Shown here: positions 19,263 to 28,078 of the stretch, piece by piece
How the letters are laid out: each line of letters opens with the position of its first letter
How positions within the stretch are numbered: the first letter of the stretch is position 1
Source: Desulforudis sp.
Lineage (GTDB): Bacteria > Bacillota > Desulfotomaculia > Desulfotomaculales > Desulforudaceae
Direction of reading: 5' to 3'
Length of the DNA: 60,173 nucleotides
Assembly (NCBI GenBank): GCA_019084485.1
Contig: JAHRFU010000116.1
Location: forward strand, 1 to 60,173
Made by a program: the position numbers and the translations under genes
Notes under the pieces: generated by a model
What the model saw: only the letters and a program-made list of their open reading frames with translations
What the model was told of the DNA's origin: nothing
Databases searched by the model: none

Positions 19263-20864
19263 TTGCCTGCCAATTCAATTGATAGCTCACAACTGCAGGA
19301 AATTCTGGTCGCTGGTGCGACCAGACTGGCCCGTCTGCGCAAAGACATCGACCGGCTTAACGTTTTTCCGGTTCCAGACGGTGACACCGGTACAAACATG
19401 TACCTCACTCTAATGGCTGCGCTGCAGGAGATGGGTAAGGTTTCAGAGGACTCCATCGGGGTGGTCAGTGAGGCTGTGGCCAGGGGTGCTCTAACGGGTG
19501 CCAGAGGGAATTCGGGTGTCATTTTGTCGCAGATTCTTCAAGGATTCGCTCACGCCTTGGCCGGAAAGGAAAAAGCTACGGCTGCGGATATTGCCCTCGC
19601 ACTTGAGACTGGATCACAGTATGCATATCGTGCGGTCAGTGAACCGGTTGAGGGTACCATCCTGACCGTGGCTCGCAGCGCCGCCGAGGCTGCCCGTTTC
19701 GCGGCGGAACGGAGCGGTGATCTTCTCCGTTTAGGGCTCTACGTCTATCGCCGGGCTTCAGACACTGTGCTCCTCACACCGGAAATGCTGCCGGTGTTAA
19801 AGGAGGCCGGTGTGGTCGATGCCGGCGGTAAAGGTTTTGCCGCAATCCTCGAAGGCATCCTGCAGATATTTACACGATACAGAAGCGAGGCAGCACAAGA
19901 CGCACCCTTTGACTTTCGGCCGTCCGAACCTGATGCAGAACCGCGTTTTGCTAGTGCTGCCGATATCAAGTTTACGTATTGCACGGAGTTTATCATTAAG
20001 GGTCAGGGTATTCCGATTGAAGAGATCAAGCAGGTGCTTAGGGAGTATGGCGATTGCATGATGGTGGTTGGTAACAGCGGTACCGCCAAGGTACACATCC
20101 ACTCTAACAACCCGGGGCGAGTAATTGAGAGCTGTCTTCTTTACGGCTCTTTACATCAGATTCAGGTTAACAACATGCTCGATCAACACCAAGAACTCCA
20201 GCGGCAACAGCCAAAGCCGATGGGGGTAGTGGCGGTGGCGCAGGGTGAAGGCATCGCAAAGATACTGGAGAGCCTCGGTGTAGACGTGGTTGTGAACGGC
20301 GGGCAGACTATGAATCCAAGCGCCGAAGAGATCGTCAAGGCTATTGACCGCGTCACTGCGGACAGTGTTTTCGTCCTGCCCAACAACAAGAACATTGTTT
20401 TGGCCGCCCAACAGGCGCAGCAGCTCACTTCTAAAAACGTCGCCGTAATTCCTACGCGTAGTGTCCCTCAGGGTATTGCGGCACTCCTGGGCCTTAATTC
20501 CGAGGCGGACTTTGAGACTAATGTTTCCCAGATGCAGGAGTCATCGACTAACGTGCTTACCGGCGAGGTGACTCGGGCTGCAAAAGACGCCGCATTCAAC
20601 GGTCTTACCATTACCGAGGGTGAGTTTATCGGTATCGCGGAAGGAACTCTGATGAAAGGCAGTAGCTTGATCGAGGCGGTCCTGAATGTGTGCCGTGAAT
20701 TGGTCCCACGGGGTGAATTATCAACTCTCTATTACGGAATGGATGTACCGGGCAAGGAAGCTGAAGCGATATTGGAGAGACTGGCGCAAATCTACCCTGA
20801 GGTCGAGTTTGAACTCTACTACGGGGGACAACCCCTGTATCACTTCCTAATCTCAGTAGAATAG
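19263..20864 (+). CDS. fakA: Fatty acid kinase FakA-like (DAK2 domain)
   Basis: 533 residues. An N-terminal DhaL/DAK2 kinase domain has NVFPVPDGDTGTNMYLT (Asp residues for Mg-ATP) and GARGNSGVILSQILQG. A middle domain with YCTEFIIKG, GNSGTAKVHIHSNNPG and cysteine C20053-region residues, and a C-terminal domain with LPNNKNIVLAAQQA, complete the three-domain layout of FakA/YloV. FakA phosphorylates fatty acids held by a DegV-type FakB; such a gene follows 11 nt downstream. The start is TTG at 19263 with GGGGA about 10 nt upstream. Confidence 0.92.
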   Translation: MPANSIDSSQLQEILVAGATRLARLRKDIDRLNVFPVPDGDTGTNMYLTLMAALQEMGKVSEDSIGVVSEAVARGALTGARGNSGVILSQILQGFAHALAGKEKATAADIALALETGSQYAYRAVSEPVEGTILTVARSAAEAARFAAERSGDLLRLGLYVYRRASDTVLLTPEMLPVLKEAGVVDAGGKGFAAILEGILQIFTRYRSEAAQDAPFDFRPSEPDAEPRFASAADIKFTYCTEFIIKGQGIPIEEIKQVLREYGDCMMVVGNSGTAKVHIHSNNPGRVIESCLLYGSLHQIQVNNMLDQHQELQRQQPKPMGVVAVAQGEGIAKILESLGVDVVVNGGQTMNPSAEEIVKAIDRVTADSVFVLPNNKNIVLAAQQAQQLTSKNVAVIPTRSVPQGIAALLGLNSEADFETNVSQMQESSTNVLTGEVTRAAKDAAFNGLTITEGEFIGIAEGTLMKGSSLIEAVLNVCRELVPRGELSTLYYGMDVPGKEAEAILERLAQIYPEVEFELYYGGQPLYHFLISVE

Positions 20865-20875
20865 CAGGTGAAAAA

Positions 20876-21724
20876 ATGGCCGATGTACGGATTGTAACCG
20901 ACAGCACCGTAGACTTGCCGCCGGAATTGGTAGCAAGGTACGGGATCACAGTTGTTCCCCTTAAGGTTCTCTTTGAACAGGACGTTTACCGTGATGGTGT
21001 GGATCTCTCCCTCGACGACTTCTACCGTCGGTTGGTTGAGCAGCCTTCATCCACATCCCAGCCATCACCGGCCGAGTTTCTAGATGTGTATCAGCCTTTT
21101 TCCGAGCAAGGCGACAGTATTGTGTCCATACACATCTCCGCAGCACTCAGCGGCACACACCAATCTGCTCAGCTGGCCAAAACGATGATGTTGACGGCCG
21201 ACATTGAGCTGATTGATTCCAAGGTTACCAGCGTCGGTTTGGGTCTTATTGTAGTCGCTGCCGCAAGGGCTGCACAGGAAGGTTGGAACAAACACGAGGT
21301 GATCCATTTCGTTAACTGGCTGGTAGACAACGTCAGGGTTTACTTTATGGTTGATACGTTGGACTATCTGCAGCGGGGAGGCCGTATCGGCCGCGCTTCG
21401 GCCTTTCTCGGCACGCTCTTAAACATTAAGCCTCTACTCACCCTCAGTGACGGCTTGGTTACCCCGCATGAGAAGGTTCGAGGCCGGAACAAGTGCCTGG
21501 ATCGGATAGCGGAGATTACCAAGGAATTCAGCGAGCAACGCGGCCAACTAGTCTATAGCACTCTACACGGAAATGCGCCGCAGCTTCGGCAGGAGCTTGA
21601 GGAGCGTTTGGTTGGGCGGCTAGGGTATGAGCCTGAATACCGAACCCGCGCAGGAGCAGTCATTGGCACTCATACCGGACCAGGTGTAGTGGGAGTCGCA
21701 TTTCACCCTGTATACAACAAGTAG
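20876..21724 (+). CDS. DegV-family fatty-acid-binding protein (FakB type)
   Basis: 282-aa DegV protein: VRIVTDSTVDLPPEL at the N-terminus, TSQPSPAEFLDVY (the fatty-acid head-group loop), SIHISAALSGTHQSA, IELIDSKVTSVGLG, VDTLDYLQRGGRIGRA and the C-terminal GAVIGTHTGPGVVGVAF. These match FakB proteins, which hold a fatty acid for phosphorylation by FakA. It is encoded 11 nt after fakA with its own AGGTG ribosome site, so the two form one operon. In Bacillus, degV lies beside degS-degU, and a degS remnant lies just downstream here on the other strand. Confidence 0.92.
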   Translation: MADVRIVTDSTVDLPPELVARYGITVVPLKVLFEQDVYRDGVDLSLDDFYRRLVEQPSSTSQPSPAEFLDVYQPFSEQGDSIVSIHISAALSGTHQSAQLAKTMMLTADIELIDSKVTSVGLGLIVVAAARAAQEGWNKHEVIHFVNWLVDNVRVYFMVDTLDYLQRGGRIGRASAFLGTLLNIKPLLTLSDGLVTPHEKVRGRNKCLDRIAEITKEFSEQRGQLVYSTLHGNAPQLRQELEERLVGRLGYEPEYRTRAGAVIGTHTGPGVVGVAFHPVYNK

Positions 21725-21767
21725 ACAATCAAAACGGCTCGGCCACTACAGATCGACGATCTTATTC

Positions 21768-22339
21768 CTAATGGCATACAGGAATGATTTTACGGACATC
21801 CCTTAAACAGGCGCGAACCAGCCCCTGCAGCATTGCCGGCTCATCCGGAATATTCTCCGGGTCACGATCAAGCATGCGGGAACAAAACTCTGACTGTAGA
21901 ATCAGGTTTGCCATGGACTGCGCAGGGCCGTCGTGGATTTCCCGGGCAATTCTCCGGCGCTCCTCATCCAGAGACGTTTCTGACTACGCTCCACGTGTTC
22001 ACGGCGAAACAAAAGGGTTTTCTCCTGCTCCCGAGCGGTTATCAGTTTGATCTGTAGACTCTGAGCGTTTTCGTAACTAGCTTTGATATCCTCTTCAGTG
22101 AAACTTGAGAAGTCGCGGCTGACCTCCATTAATCTGACCCGTGCCCCATGCATCAAAACGGTCAGTTGGTCAACCTCTTTAATATTCCGCAGAGTTTCCT
22201 GCGCCACAACAAGCAGCTCGGCCTTGACCCGATCCACTTCGGCCTGGGCATTGTCAGCAATCTCCAGGATCTGCTCCTTGCTGCTTTCGATGACCTGTAC
22301 GGTCTCGTTAATTATGGGGTCAAGTGCTTGAAAACCCAT
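21768..22339 (-). pseudogene. Truncated DegS-type sensor histidine kinase
   Basis: The first ~115 residues (ILEIADNAQAEVDRVKAEL, LMHGARVRLMEVSRDFSSF, EEDIKASYENAQSLQIKL) match the coiled-coil sensor domain of DegS. After EHVERSQKRL the family sequence continues in another frame as DEERRRIAREIHDGPAQSMA, which contains the phospho-acceptor His, and on to LVRACLRDVRKIIPV before a TAG at 21768. About 45 residues between the two parts and the entire ATP-binding domain are missing, so it cannot be an active kinase. No degU is nearby. Its place next to a DegV gene is what one expects of a relic degS-degU-degV cluster. Confidence 0.8.
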
Positions 22340-22357
22340 CAGGCTTGAGACGCTCCC

Positions 22358-23530
22358 TTACTGGGCCGAGTAGTTAATACTTCTGTTACTTGCAATCAAC
22401 TCTTCGTATGTAGACACCAATTCCCGGGCCATGATCCTTGAGGAGAGTTGTTCGGCGTTTCGTCGGGCGTTGTCGGCAAACTGACGTAACAGGTGGTCGT
22501 CGTGTAGAAGCATCCCGACACGCTCGGCAAATTCACTCTCATTAGGTTCGACTAAGAAACCGTCCTCCCCGTCGATAACCATCTCCCCCACTCCAAAGGC
22601 GTTTACAGCTACCGAAGGCAGGCCGGCCGCTTTAGCTTCGCCGATAACCAACCCCTGAGTCTCAGTAATAGAGGGGAAGACAAAGAGGTCAGATCCAGCG
22701 CAGCAGTGGGCTACCTCCGAGCCCGAAACGGGTCCAGCAAATACCACCTGGTCACTGATCCCTAAGTCACGGCTCAGTGCGGTCAGGCTCTCCGTCTCAG
22801 GGCCGCCACCGACCAGAAACAGCCTTACCTTCCGGTTGTCCGTCATACCGCATACGATTTGGAATGATCGCAACAGAAAAGCAAGGTTTTTCTCAAGTCC
22901 GATCCGGCCCACGAAAAGTAGCACCTTTTCATCTGCAGCAATACTGAACCGTTCCCGGAACCACAGGGGGTCACCATTCTGGAACTGCTCCAGATTAATT
23001 CCGGTCGGTAGCTTACGGATCGGGACAGTTACTCCGAGATCACGGATGTAGTCACCGATGACGTTGGTGGGGACCAGAACCTGGTCACAGCGGTTACTGA
23101 ACTGAGCGCACAGGTGCTGGGTTACCTTACGGGTGAAATTCTGGGCCAATGGGATGTAATGCACATAGTGGTCATACAGGGTATGGTAAGTAAACACCAA
23201 AGGCAAACCGAGATCACGCGCGCTTCGAGCACCCATACGGCCCAACATAAATGGCGAGTGGACGTGAATTATGTCCACGCCCAAACGCCTCAAGGTCGCT
23301 TTCAAACGCAAAGAGATCGGAATCGCGATGTTGAATTCCGGGTTTGTTGGTGATGGGAATGAATAGAACCGATAAACTGCATCCTCAACTCCGGCGAGAG
23401 GCCCGTATCGGGGGGCAAAGATGTGAACGCGGTGCCCAAGGGCGTCCAATTCTTCACTGAAGGTCTCGATTGAACGCACCACGCCGCTGGTATACGGCCG
23501 GTAGCTGTCGGTAAACACCGCGATCCGCAA
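22358..23530 (-). CDS. GT4 glycosyltransferase, diacylglycerol glucosyltransferase-like
   Basis: 390-aa GT-B fold enzyme. The N-terminal half has FTDSYRPYTSGVVRSIETFS (glycine-rich acceptor loop) and DIIHVHSPFMLGRMG. The C-terminal half has LLFVGRIGLEKNLAFLLRSF and the nucleotide-sugar site FPSITETQGLVIGEAKAAGLP, with the E-x7-E pattern of retaining GT4 enzymes. The N-terminal pattern resembles alpha-monoglucosyldiacylglycerol synthases and related lipid glycosyltransferases, but the acceptor is inferred. ATG at 23530 has GGAGG upstream. Confidence 0.85.
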   Translation of the reverse strand: MRIAVFTDSYRPYTSGVVRSIETFSEELDALGHRVHIFAPRYGPLAGVEDAVYRFYSFPSPTNPEFNIAIPISLRLKATLRRLGVDIIHVHSPFMLGRMGARSARDLGLPLVFTYHTLYDHYVHYIPLAQNFTRKVTQHLCAQFSNRCDQVLVPTNVIGDYIRDLGVTVPIRKLPTGINLEQFQNGDPLWFRERFSIAADEKVLLFVGRIGLEKNLAFLLRSFQIVCGMTDNRKVRLFLVGGGPETESLTALSRDLGISDQVVFAGPVSGSEVAHCCAGSDLFVFPSITETQGLVIGEAKAAGLPSVAVNAFGVGEMVIDGEDGFLVEPNESEFAERVGMLLHDDHLLRQFADNARRNAEQLSSRIMARELVSTYEELIASNRSINYSAQ

Positions 23531-23637
23531 CGCTCGATTCCTCCTTCAGATACCAATTAGTATTTTCTACGGCTCGGTACATATTCCTGCCGGATTCTCC
23601 CTTGGATCCAGCAGCAGGGTCATCAGAAAAAGAAAAA

Positions 23638-23662
23638 CAGGAGCGACATAAGGCCACCCCTG
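23638..23662 (-). terminator. Terminator after the Yip1-like gene
   Basis: A nine-pair stem with three G-U pairs (CAGGAGCGA against CACCCCTG-side bases) is followed on the minus strand by TTTTTCTTTTTC. It lies 26 nt past the stop at 23688. Confidence 0.7.
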
Positions 23663-23687
23663 GTTGTCTCGGGTTCGTGCAATGCTT

Positions 23688-24410
23688 CTATCTGCCGGGT
23701 AGCGTAGCCGTAAGCGCACCCATTAACGTGAAGACCACCCAAAGCCCCATCAGAAACACACCCGTCTTACGGAACGATACACCGAGGGCCTGCGCACCAC
23801 CGTAAGCGGTTAACAGAATGGCCCACACCGTAAACGGGTTAATCCGATCCAGTAGCAGGAACTGCGCCCCTTGTCCCAAGTCAGGGAACAATCGAGCGAG
23901 ACTGAATGTCGCCGCCTGCAACTGTTGGGGATCGGCCATTAGCCTCAGCAGAGAATCAACGGTCAGACCCAGGATGTGCGGGACAAAACCGAAAACGGTA
24001 ATGGCAAAGAGAGTACCCATGCCCACTTTCGAGCCGGAGAAGTTGCCATAGACCCGGAGGAGCACAGCGTACAGCAGAAACAAAGCTAAAGGCCCCACAA
24101 CAGCAGTGAGCAACGGTTGTGAAGCCAGAACGGTAGGACTCATGGCATGAAATGCTTCAATCTGGGCTGGACTTAGTTCCTCGGCCATCGGGCCGTACTG
24201 TACAGACCAGTGCATGTGCTCAATGAATTTCGGAATCACCAGTGCGGTGAAGAAAATATTGACACCGATCAGCGCAAACAAGGCGGTCTTATATGAAGGG
24301 TGTTCAATCACATCCCGGAACACCTCTCCCGGCCGGAACAGCACTCCGGTAATCCGTTGCAGAATTCCAAACTTGGGTACCCGAACCTTCTCCGGTACTG
24401 TCGTGCTCAT
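23688..24410 (-). CDS. Yip1-domain membrane protein
   Basis: 240 residues. A short cytosolic N-terminus with GVLFRPGEVFRDVIEHPS (the typical entry to bacterial Yip1 domains) precedes five or so membrane helices, including ALFALIGVNIFFTALVIP and VVGPLALFLLYAVLLRVYG, and the end segment NPFTVWAILLTAYGGAQAL. The function of bacterial Yip1 proteins is unknown. ATG start at 24410 with GGAGC upstream. It has its own terminator. Confidence 0.8.
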   Translation of the reverse strand: MSTTVPEKVRVPKFGILQRITGVLFRPGEVFRDVIEHPSYKTALFALIGVNIFFTALVIPKFIEHMHWSVQYGPMAEELSPAQIEAFHAMSPTVLASQPLLTAVVGPLALFLLYAVLLRVYGNFSGSKVGMGTLFAITVFGFVPHILGLTVDSLLRLMADPQQLQAATFSLARLFPDLGQGAQFLLLDRINPFTVWAILLTAYGGAQALGVSFRKTGVFLMGLWVVFTLMGALTATLPGR

Positions 24411-24480
24411 AACGTAGCTCCTTTAGGCGGATATCATTGCGGCTTATCATCTGCCAGTTTACCTTCTTACGTGGAACCCG

Positions 24481-25113
24481 TCAAACTCCCCGCTTAAGGC
24501 ACGGAAGACACACGACCTGCCCCTTGGCCAAACGCGCCCGGCTCTCCATAACTCCTTCACCACAGCGGGCGCAGCAAAGTGATGGCAAGACGCGGGGACG
24601 GGACGGCAACTCAGAGTGGAAACTGGAAATTTCCCACAGTTCCTCCTCCGGCATTTCCATCAGCTGGTCGGCGATAGCCTCGCGCCTTCTGGTCAGGATG
24701 CGCTCGTTCTCCGCTGAAGGCTCCCGGAGGAAGTCCTCTCTTAGCTCCTGCAGCCCGGCAGCAAAACCGAGCGCTGTGAAACGAAGCGCCACCCGGACCG
24801 CTTCTCCGGTATCACGGCACACAAACGAGTACACGTGTTTTCCGTAGTCACGCAACTCCAGGCTGCCCTTCCCCAGTGTACATCCGGTTACAACCTGGAT
24901 CGCGTCTACCGCGCAGGACTGATTCTCGGCGATCACCACCAGATTATCCGGGTTTAAACCATCGATTCCGAGTTCACGCAGGCCACGTTCGGCCGCCCGA
25001 AAACCAATCACCAAACCAGGACACACGTGTCCATGAAATTCAAGTGCCCTTTCCCACGGTGTCTGCATGCACAACGTTTGATCACCGTCCCTATTTGGTT
25101 TAAGTATCTGCAT
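24481..25113 (-). CDS. FmdE-family protein with C-terminal zinc ribbon
   Basis: About 195-210 residues. The FmdE domain begins ALEFHGHVCPGLVIGFRAAE, with the conserved HGHxCPG, and continues with VVIAENQSCAVDAIQVVTGCTLGKG, YGKHVYSF, all hallmarks. A C-terminal module has CCARCGE and CLPCL cysteines. FmdE was named in formylmethanofuran dehydrogenase operons of methanogens, but in bacteria these proteins stand alone and likely have a metal- or redox-related role; function unknown. The N-terminal ATG at 25113 has no clear ribosome site; an ATG at 25065 (MQTPWERAL) is an alternative. It lies just downstream of the Ech operon and its terminator. Confidence 0.85.
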   Translation of the reverse strand: MQILKPNRDGDQTLCMQTPWERALEFHGHVCPGLVIGFRAAERGLRELGIDGLNPDNLVVIAENQSCAVDAIQVVTGCTLGKGSLELRDYGKHVYSFVCRDTGEAVRVALRFTALGFAAGLQELREDFLREPSAENERILTRRREAIADQLMEMPEEELWEISSFHSELPSRPRVLPSLCCARCGEGVMESRARLAKGQVVCLPCLKRGV

Positions 25114-25190
25114 TCATAGTAACTAATTCGGTCCGGTCTGTCCAATTCCTCCCCTAAGGAGCCAACGGGTATAGGCTGAAATAACAGCAG

Positions 25191-25215
25191 TGAGCGGGAG
25201 TTATACTCCCGCTCA
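25191..25215. terminator. Terminator between the ech operon and the FmdE gene
   Basis: Perfect 11-bp stem TGAGCGGGAGT / ACTCCCGCTCA with a 3-nt loop, 33 nt past the echE stop. T-richness follows on both sides (TTTTC on plus, TGTTATTTC on minus). Confidence 0.8.
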
Positions 25216-25247
25216 CCAGGTTTTCTGCGGCCTACTAGCGACCGTCA

Positions 25248-26324
25248 TTAACGCTCGGCACAGGCGATGCATGGATCAATGGACATGACAATCACAGGGA
25301 CGTCGGCCAATTCGCAACCGGGCAGCATCGTCAGTAACGGTACGATGTTTTGGAAAGTCGGAGTTCTGATTTTCAACCGCTCCAGGTATGCCGTTCCATT
25401 ACCTTTCGCATAGTAGAAGAGCTCTCCACGCGGCTGTTCGGTACACACTACCGCTTCACCGTTGGGGAATCCGTTTACCTTAACGGCGATCTCGCCGGAC
25501 GGCAGTTTCCCTAAGACCTGACGGACCAGTTCATACGAAGTACCAACCTCACGGGCCCTACAAATCATGCGGGCATAACTGTCACCGCCGGACTTGACCA
25601 CTGGGGCAAAGTCTAAATCACTGTATGCACCGTAGCCGGTTGTGCGCATATCCACGTCCCATCCGCTCCCGCGGAGGGTGGGACCGACCGCCCCGAGTTT
25701 CCACGCCTTGTCCTGGGGCAGGATCCCCTTACCTACGGTACGGATTCGAATAGTGTAGTCCTTCTCGAAGACCGGGAGAATAGCATCCCATTCGCGCTTG
25801 AACTCGCTTAGAATTGCGCCAATGCTGGATGACAGTTCTTCATTTACGTCTCGCCTTACTCCCCCGATCACTGCCGCGGACTGAATAACGCGCTGTCCGG
25901 AGGTAATCTCCAGAACATCAAGCACCTTTTCACGGGCCCTCCAGCACTGCATAAAGAGGCTTTCAAATCCGAATGAGTCGGCCAGTAGTCCCAGCCACAG
26001 CAGATGGGAGTGCATCCGGGACAGCTCGCTCCATAACACCCGTAAGTACTCGGCTCGAGGCGGGATTTGAATATCCATCATCTTTTCTATAACCTGGCAG
26101 TAGGTAGCGCCGTGGATGAAGCTGCAGATACCGCAAACACGCTCACAAAGAAAGACATTGTCTGGGAATGGGTTTTTCTCAGCCGCCTTTTCAATCCCCC
26201 GGTGCATGTATCCGATCACCGGCAGCACTTCGACCACTTTCTCGTCCTCACAGGTCAGCTGGAACTGAATCGCCTCTGGTAGCACGGGGTGTTGTGGTCC
26301 AAATGGGAATGTTACTCGAGCCAT
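25248..26324 (-). CDS. echE: Ech hydrogenase large subunit EchE
   Basis: 358-aa catalytic subunit of a group 4 membrane-bound [NiFe] hydrogenase. It starts with FGPQHPVLPEA, as in NuoD-related proteins. Both nickel-binding cysteine motifs are present, ERVCGICSFIH near residue 63 and DPCIACAER at the C-terminus, so it is a true hydrogenase and not a complex I subunit. GYMHRGIEKAAE and MHSHLLWLGLLADSFG are also typical. There is essentially no extension after the second motif, as in EchE, which is not cleaved. It is the last gene of the operon before a terminator. Confidence 0.92.
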   Translation of the reverse strand: MARVTFPFGPQHPVLPEAIQFQLTCEDEKVVEVLPVIGYMHRGIEKAAEKNPFPDNVFLCERVCGICSFIHGATYCQVIEKMMDIQIPPRAEYLRVLWSELSRMHSHLLWLGLLADSFGFESLFMQCWRAREKVLDVLEITSGQRVIQSAAVIGGVRRDVNEELSSSIGAILSEFKREWDAILPVFEKDYTIRIRTVGKGILPQDKAWKLGAVGPTLRGSGWDVDMRTTGYGAYSDLDFAPVVKSGGDSYARMICRAREVGTSYELVRQVLGKLPSGEIAVKVNGFPNGEAVVCTEQPRGELFYYAKGNGTAYLERLKIRTPTFQNIVPLLTMLPGCELADVPVIVMSIDPCIACAER

Positions 26325-26384
26325 GGGTACTCTCCTTCCGTCTCGGAAAAAGTCAATAGATGATGAACCGTTGAACGGTATGTA

Positions 26385-26735
26385 CTAGATTTTCAAAGAC
26401 TTAAGCATCGGTGCTTTGGGGCTGTTCCCGGCAAGGAGCATGCCACCCTTAAAGTCAATGGCGATATCAGTAATATTGATACCGAAGAACTCTCGCATCT
26501 CATTTTCGATCAGCGCTGCGTTCAAAGTTAGGTGTGAAATGCTCGGAAGTTCCTCTCCCCGATCAATTCTCACCCTTAAGTTGATCAGTTCCAGGCCTTT
26601 GTTGAAATGATAAATCACCTCAAACTGATCTCCTAAGTCCAGACAGGTGGCCATCGCAATCCGTGCGTCCTCCTGCAGTAACTGCTCCACCCGTTCCGGC
26701 AACTCTGCTATCGACAATATCTCGCTACTCAGCAC
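26385..26735 (-). CDS. echD: Ech hydrogenase subunit EchD (NuoC-like)
   Basis: 116 residues related to the 30-kDa (NuoC) family: FEVIYHFNKGLELINLRVRI and a Glu-rich helix ALIENEMREFFGINITDI, which match EchD's short form. It lacks iron-sulfur motifs. By family knowledge it bridges the large and small subunits. It begins 6 nt after echC and ends 60 nt before echE. Confidence 0.85.
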   Translation of the reverse strand: MLSSEILSIAELPERVEQLLQEDARIAMATCLDLGDQFEVIYHFNKGLELINLRVRIDRGEELPSISHLTLNAALIENEMREFFGINITDIAIDFKGGMLLAGNSPKAPMLKSLKI

Positions 26736-26741
26736 TCAGTC

Positions 26742-27182
26742 TCACCCCACCTTTGTACTCTTCTTTAAATTGAGCTTATCCAGAGCCAGAACTACTCCGT
26801 CGATGATGGCCTCGGGTCTGACGGCGCATCCGGGAATATATACGTCAACCGGAACTACTTTGTCAATACCCCCGAGAACGTTGTAGCAGTTATGAAACAC
26901 CCCTCCCGAAGAGGCACACGTCCCCACAGCCATAACGGCCTTCGGATTGGGCATCTGGTCGTAGAGAGTTCTTAGGACACGGGCATTGCGGTGGTTTACC
27001 GGGCCGGTAACCACCAGAATATCGGCGTGCTTGGGGTTACCGATGTTCAGAATGCCGAATCGCTCAACATCATAGAGAGGCGTGAGACAGGCCAGCAACT
27101 CAATGTCACATCCGTTGCAACCCCCGCAACAGTAATGGACAATCCATGGTGACTTCACCCTGGATTTATTGATCAGCCCCAT
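26742..27182 (-). CDS. echC: Ech hydrogenase small subunit EchC (NuoB-like)
   Basis: 146-aa electron-transfer subunit with the proximal [4Fe-4S] ligands: CCGGCNGCDIELLACL, GTCASSGGVFHN and PGCAVRPEAII. The stretch ERFGILNIGNPKHADILVV and TGPV matches EchC and CooL. The frame is open upstream to 27305, but ATG at 27182 (MGLINKSRVK) with GGAG about 7 nt upstream is the family-typical start. It sits between echB and echD. Confidence 0.92.
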   Translation of the reverse strand: MGLINKSRVKSPWIVHYCCGGCNGCDIELLACLTPLYDVERFGILNIGNPKHADILVVTGPVNHRNARVLRTLYDQMPNPKAVMAVGTCASSGGVFHNCYNVLGGIDKVVPVDVYIPGCAVRPEAIIDGVVLALDKLNLKKSTKVG

Positions 27183-27205
27183 TAATCCGCTCCACTCCTT
27201 TTCTC

Positions 27206-28078
27206 CTAGACCCGAATGAAACCGCCTGCACAGTAGATGAGCACCATGTTGGCGATAATGAATCCGATGCCGACTACCCAGCTTACCCCCAACATCCACG
27301 ACCACTTAAGCCGAGCCGAGATGTTGTCGATGATCAGTTCCAGCACAAACACTCCCAGAGCGATCAGCAGCCCGATCCAGAGCGGCTGTGCCCAGAACAA
27401 GGTAATGAACCCAAGAATCAGCACAATTTCAAACCAGTGCGTTAACGTAATCAGAGCCAGATGCCGACCAGAATACTCGGTGTACACACCGCGGACAATC
27501 TCCTGGTGCGCGTGTTCGCAGGCCGAGATATCGAACGGAGACTTACGCATCTTGATCCCGAGAGCAATCAGGATGGCCACGAAGGTCAGCGGCAGATAAG
27601 GCAGTAGCGGTTCTCCGAATTCGAAAACACCGGTAATCATGAACGTTCCGGTCTTTAGGAAGACGGCCACCGCCGCCAATAGCAAAATAGGTTCATAGGC
27701 TAACATCTGCAATATTTCTCTGTGGGCGCCCAGGTGCGAGTACGGGGCGCGAACGCTGAAGGCACCAAAGATCAGGCACGCGCCGGCAAAGGCGAGCACA
27801 AAGAAGATGATCAGTAGATCCTGCTGGAAGAAGAACATAAACACCGCGACCATGGTCAGCAGCAGGTATCCCCAGGCCCAGATCAGGTTTTCCCGCGTTG
27901 TCACCAGTGTATCCTTACCCCAGAGCTTAAAGAAGTCATAAAAGGGCTGGAGGATGGGCGGGCCGATCCTTCCCTGCATTCTCGCTGAGAGCTTCCTGTC
28001 AATCCCGGTCAGGAGCCCCCCAACGACCGGGGCCAGCATAAAGGCAGCCATTGCGAGACCCAATTCGCCTGAACTCAC
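27206..28078 (-). CDS. echB: Ech hydrogenase membrane subunit EchB (NuoH-like)
   Basis: 290-aa protein with about eight membrane helices. Conserved loops include RKLSARMQGRIGPPILQPFYDF near the start, SVRAPYSHLGAHREILQMLAYEP and FDISACEHAHQEIVRG with EYSGRHLAL, all NuoH/EchB signatures for the quinone-chamber-like region and proton channel. Its ATG overlaps the echA stop by 4 nt, so the two are translationally coupled. Confidence 0.92.
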   Translation of the reverse strand: MSSGELGLAMAAFMLAPVVGGLLTGIDRKLSARMQGRIGPPILQPFYDFFKLWGKDTLVTTRENLIWAWGYLLLTMVAVFMFFFQQDLLIIFFVLAFAGACLIFGAFSVRAPYSHLGAHREILQMLAYEPILLLAAVAVFLKTGTFMITGVFEFGEPLLPYLPLTFVAILIALGIKMRKSPFDISACEHAHQEIVRGVYTEYSGRHLALITLTHWFEIVLILGFITLFWAQPLWIGLLIALGVFVLELIIDNISARLKWSWMLGVSWVVGIGFIIANMVLIYCAGGFIRV

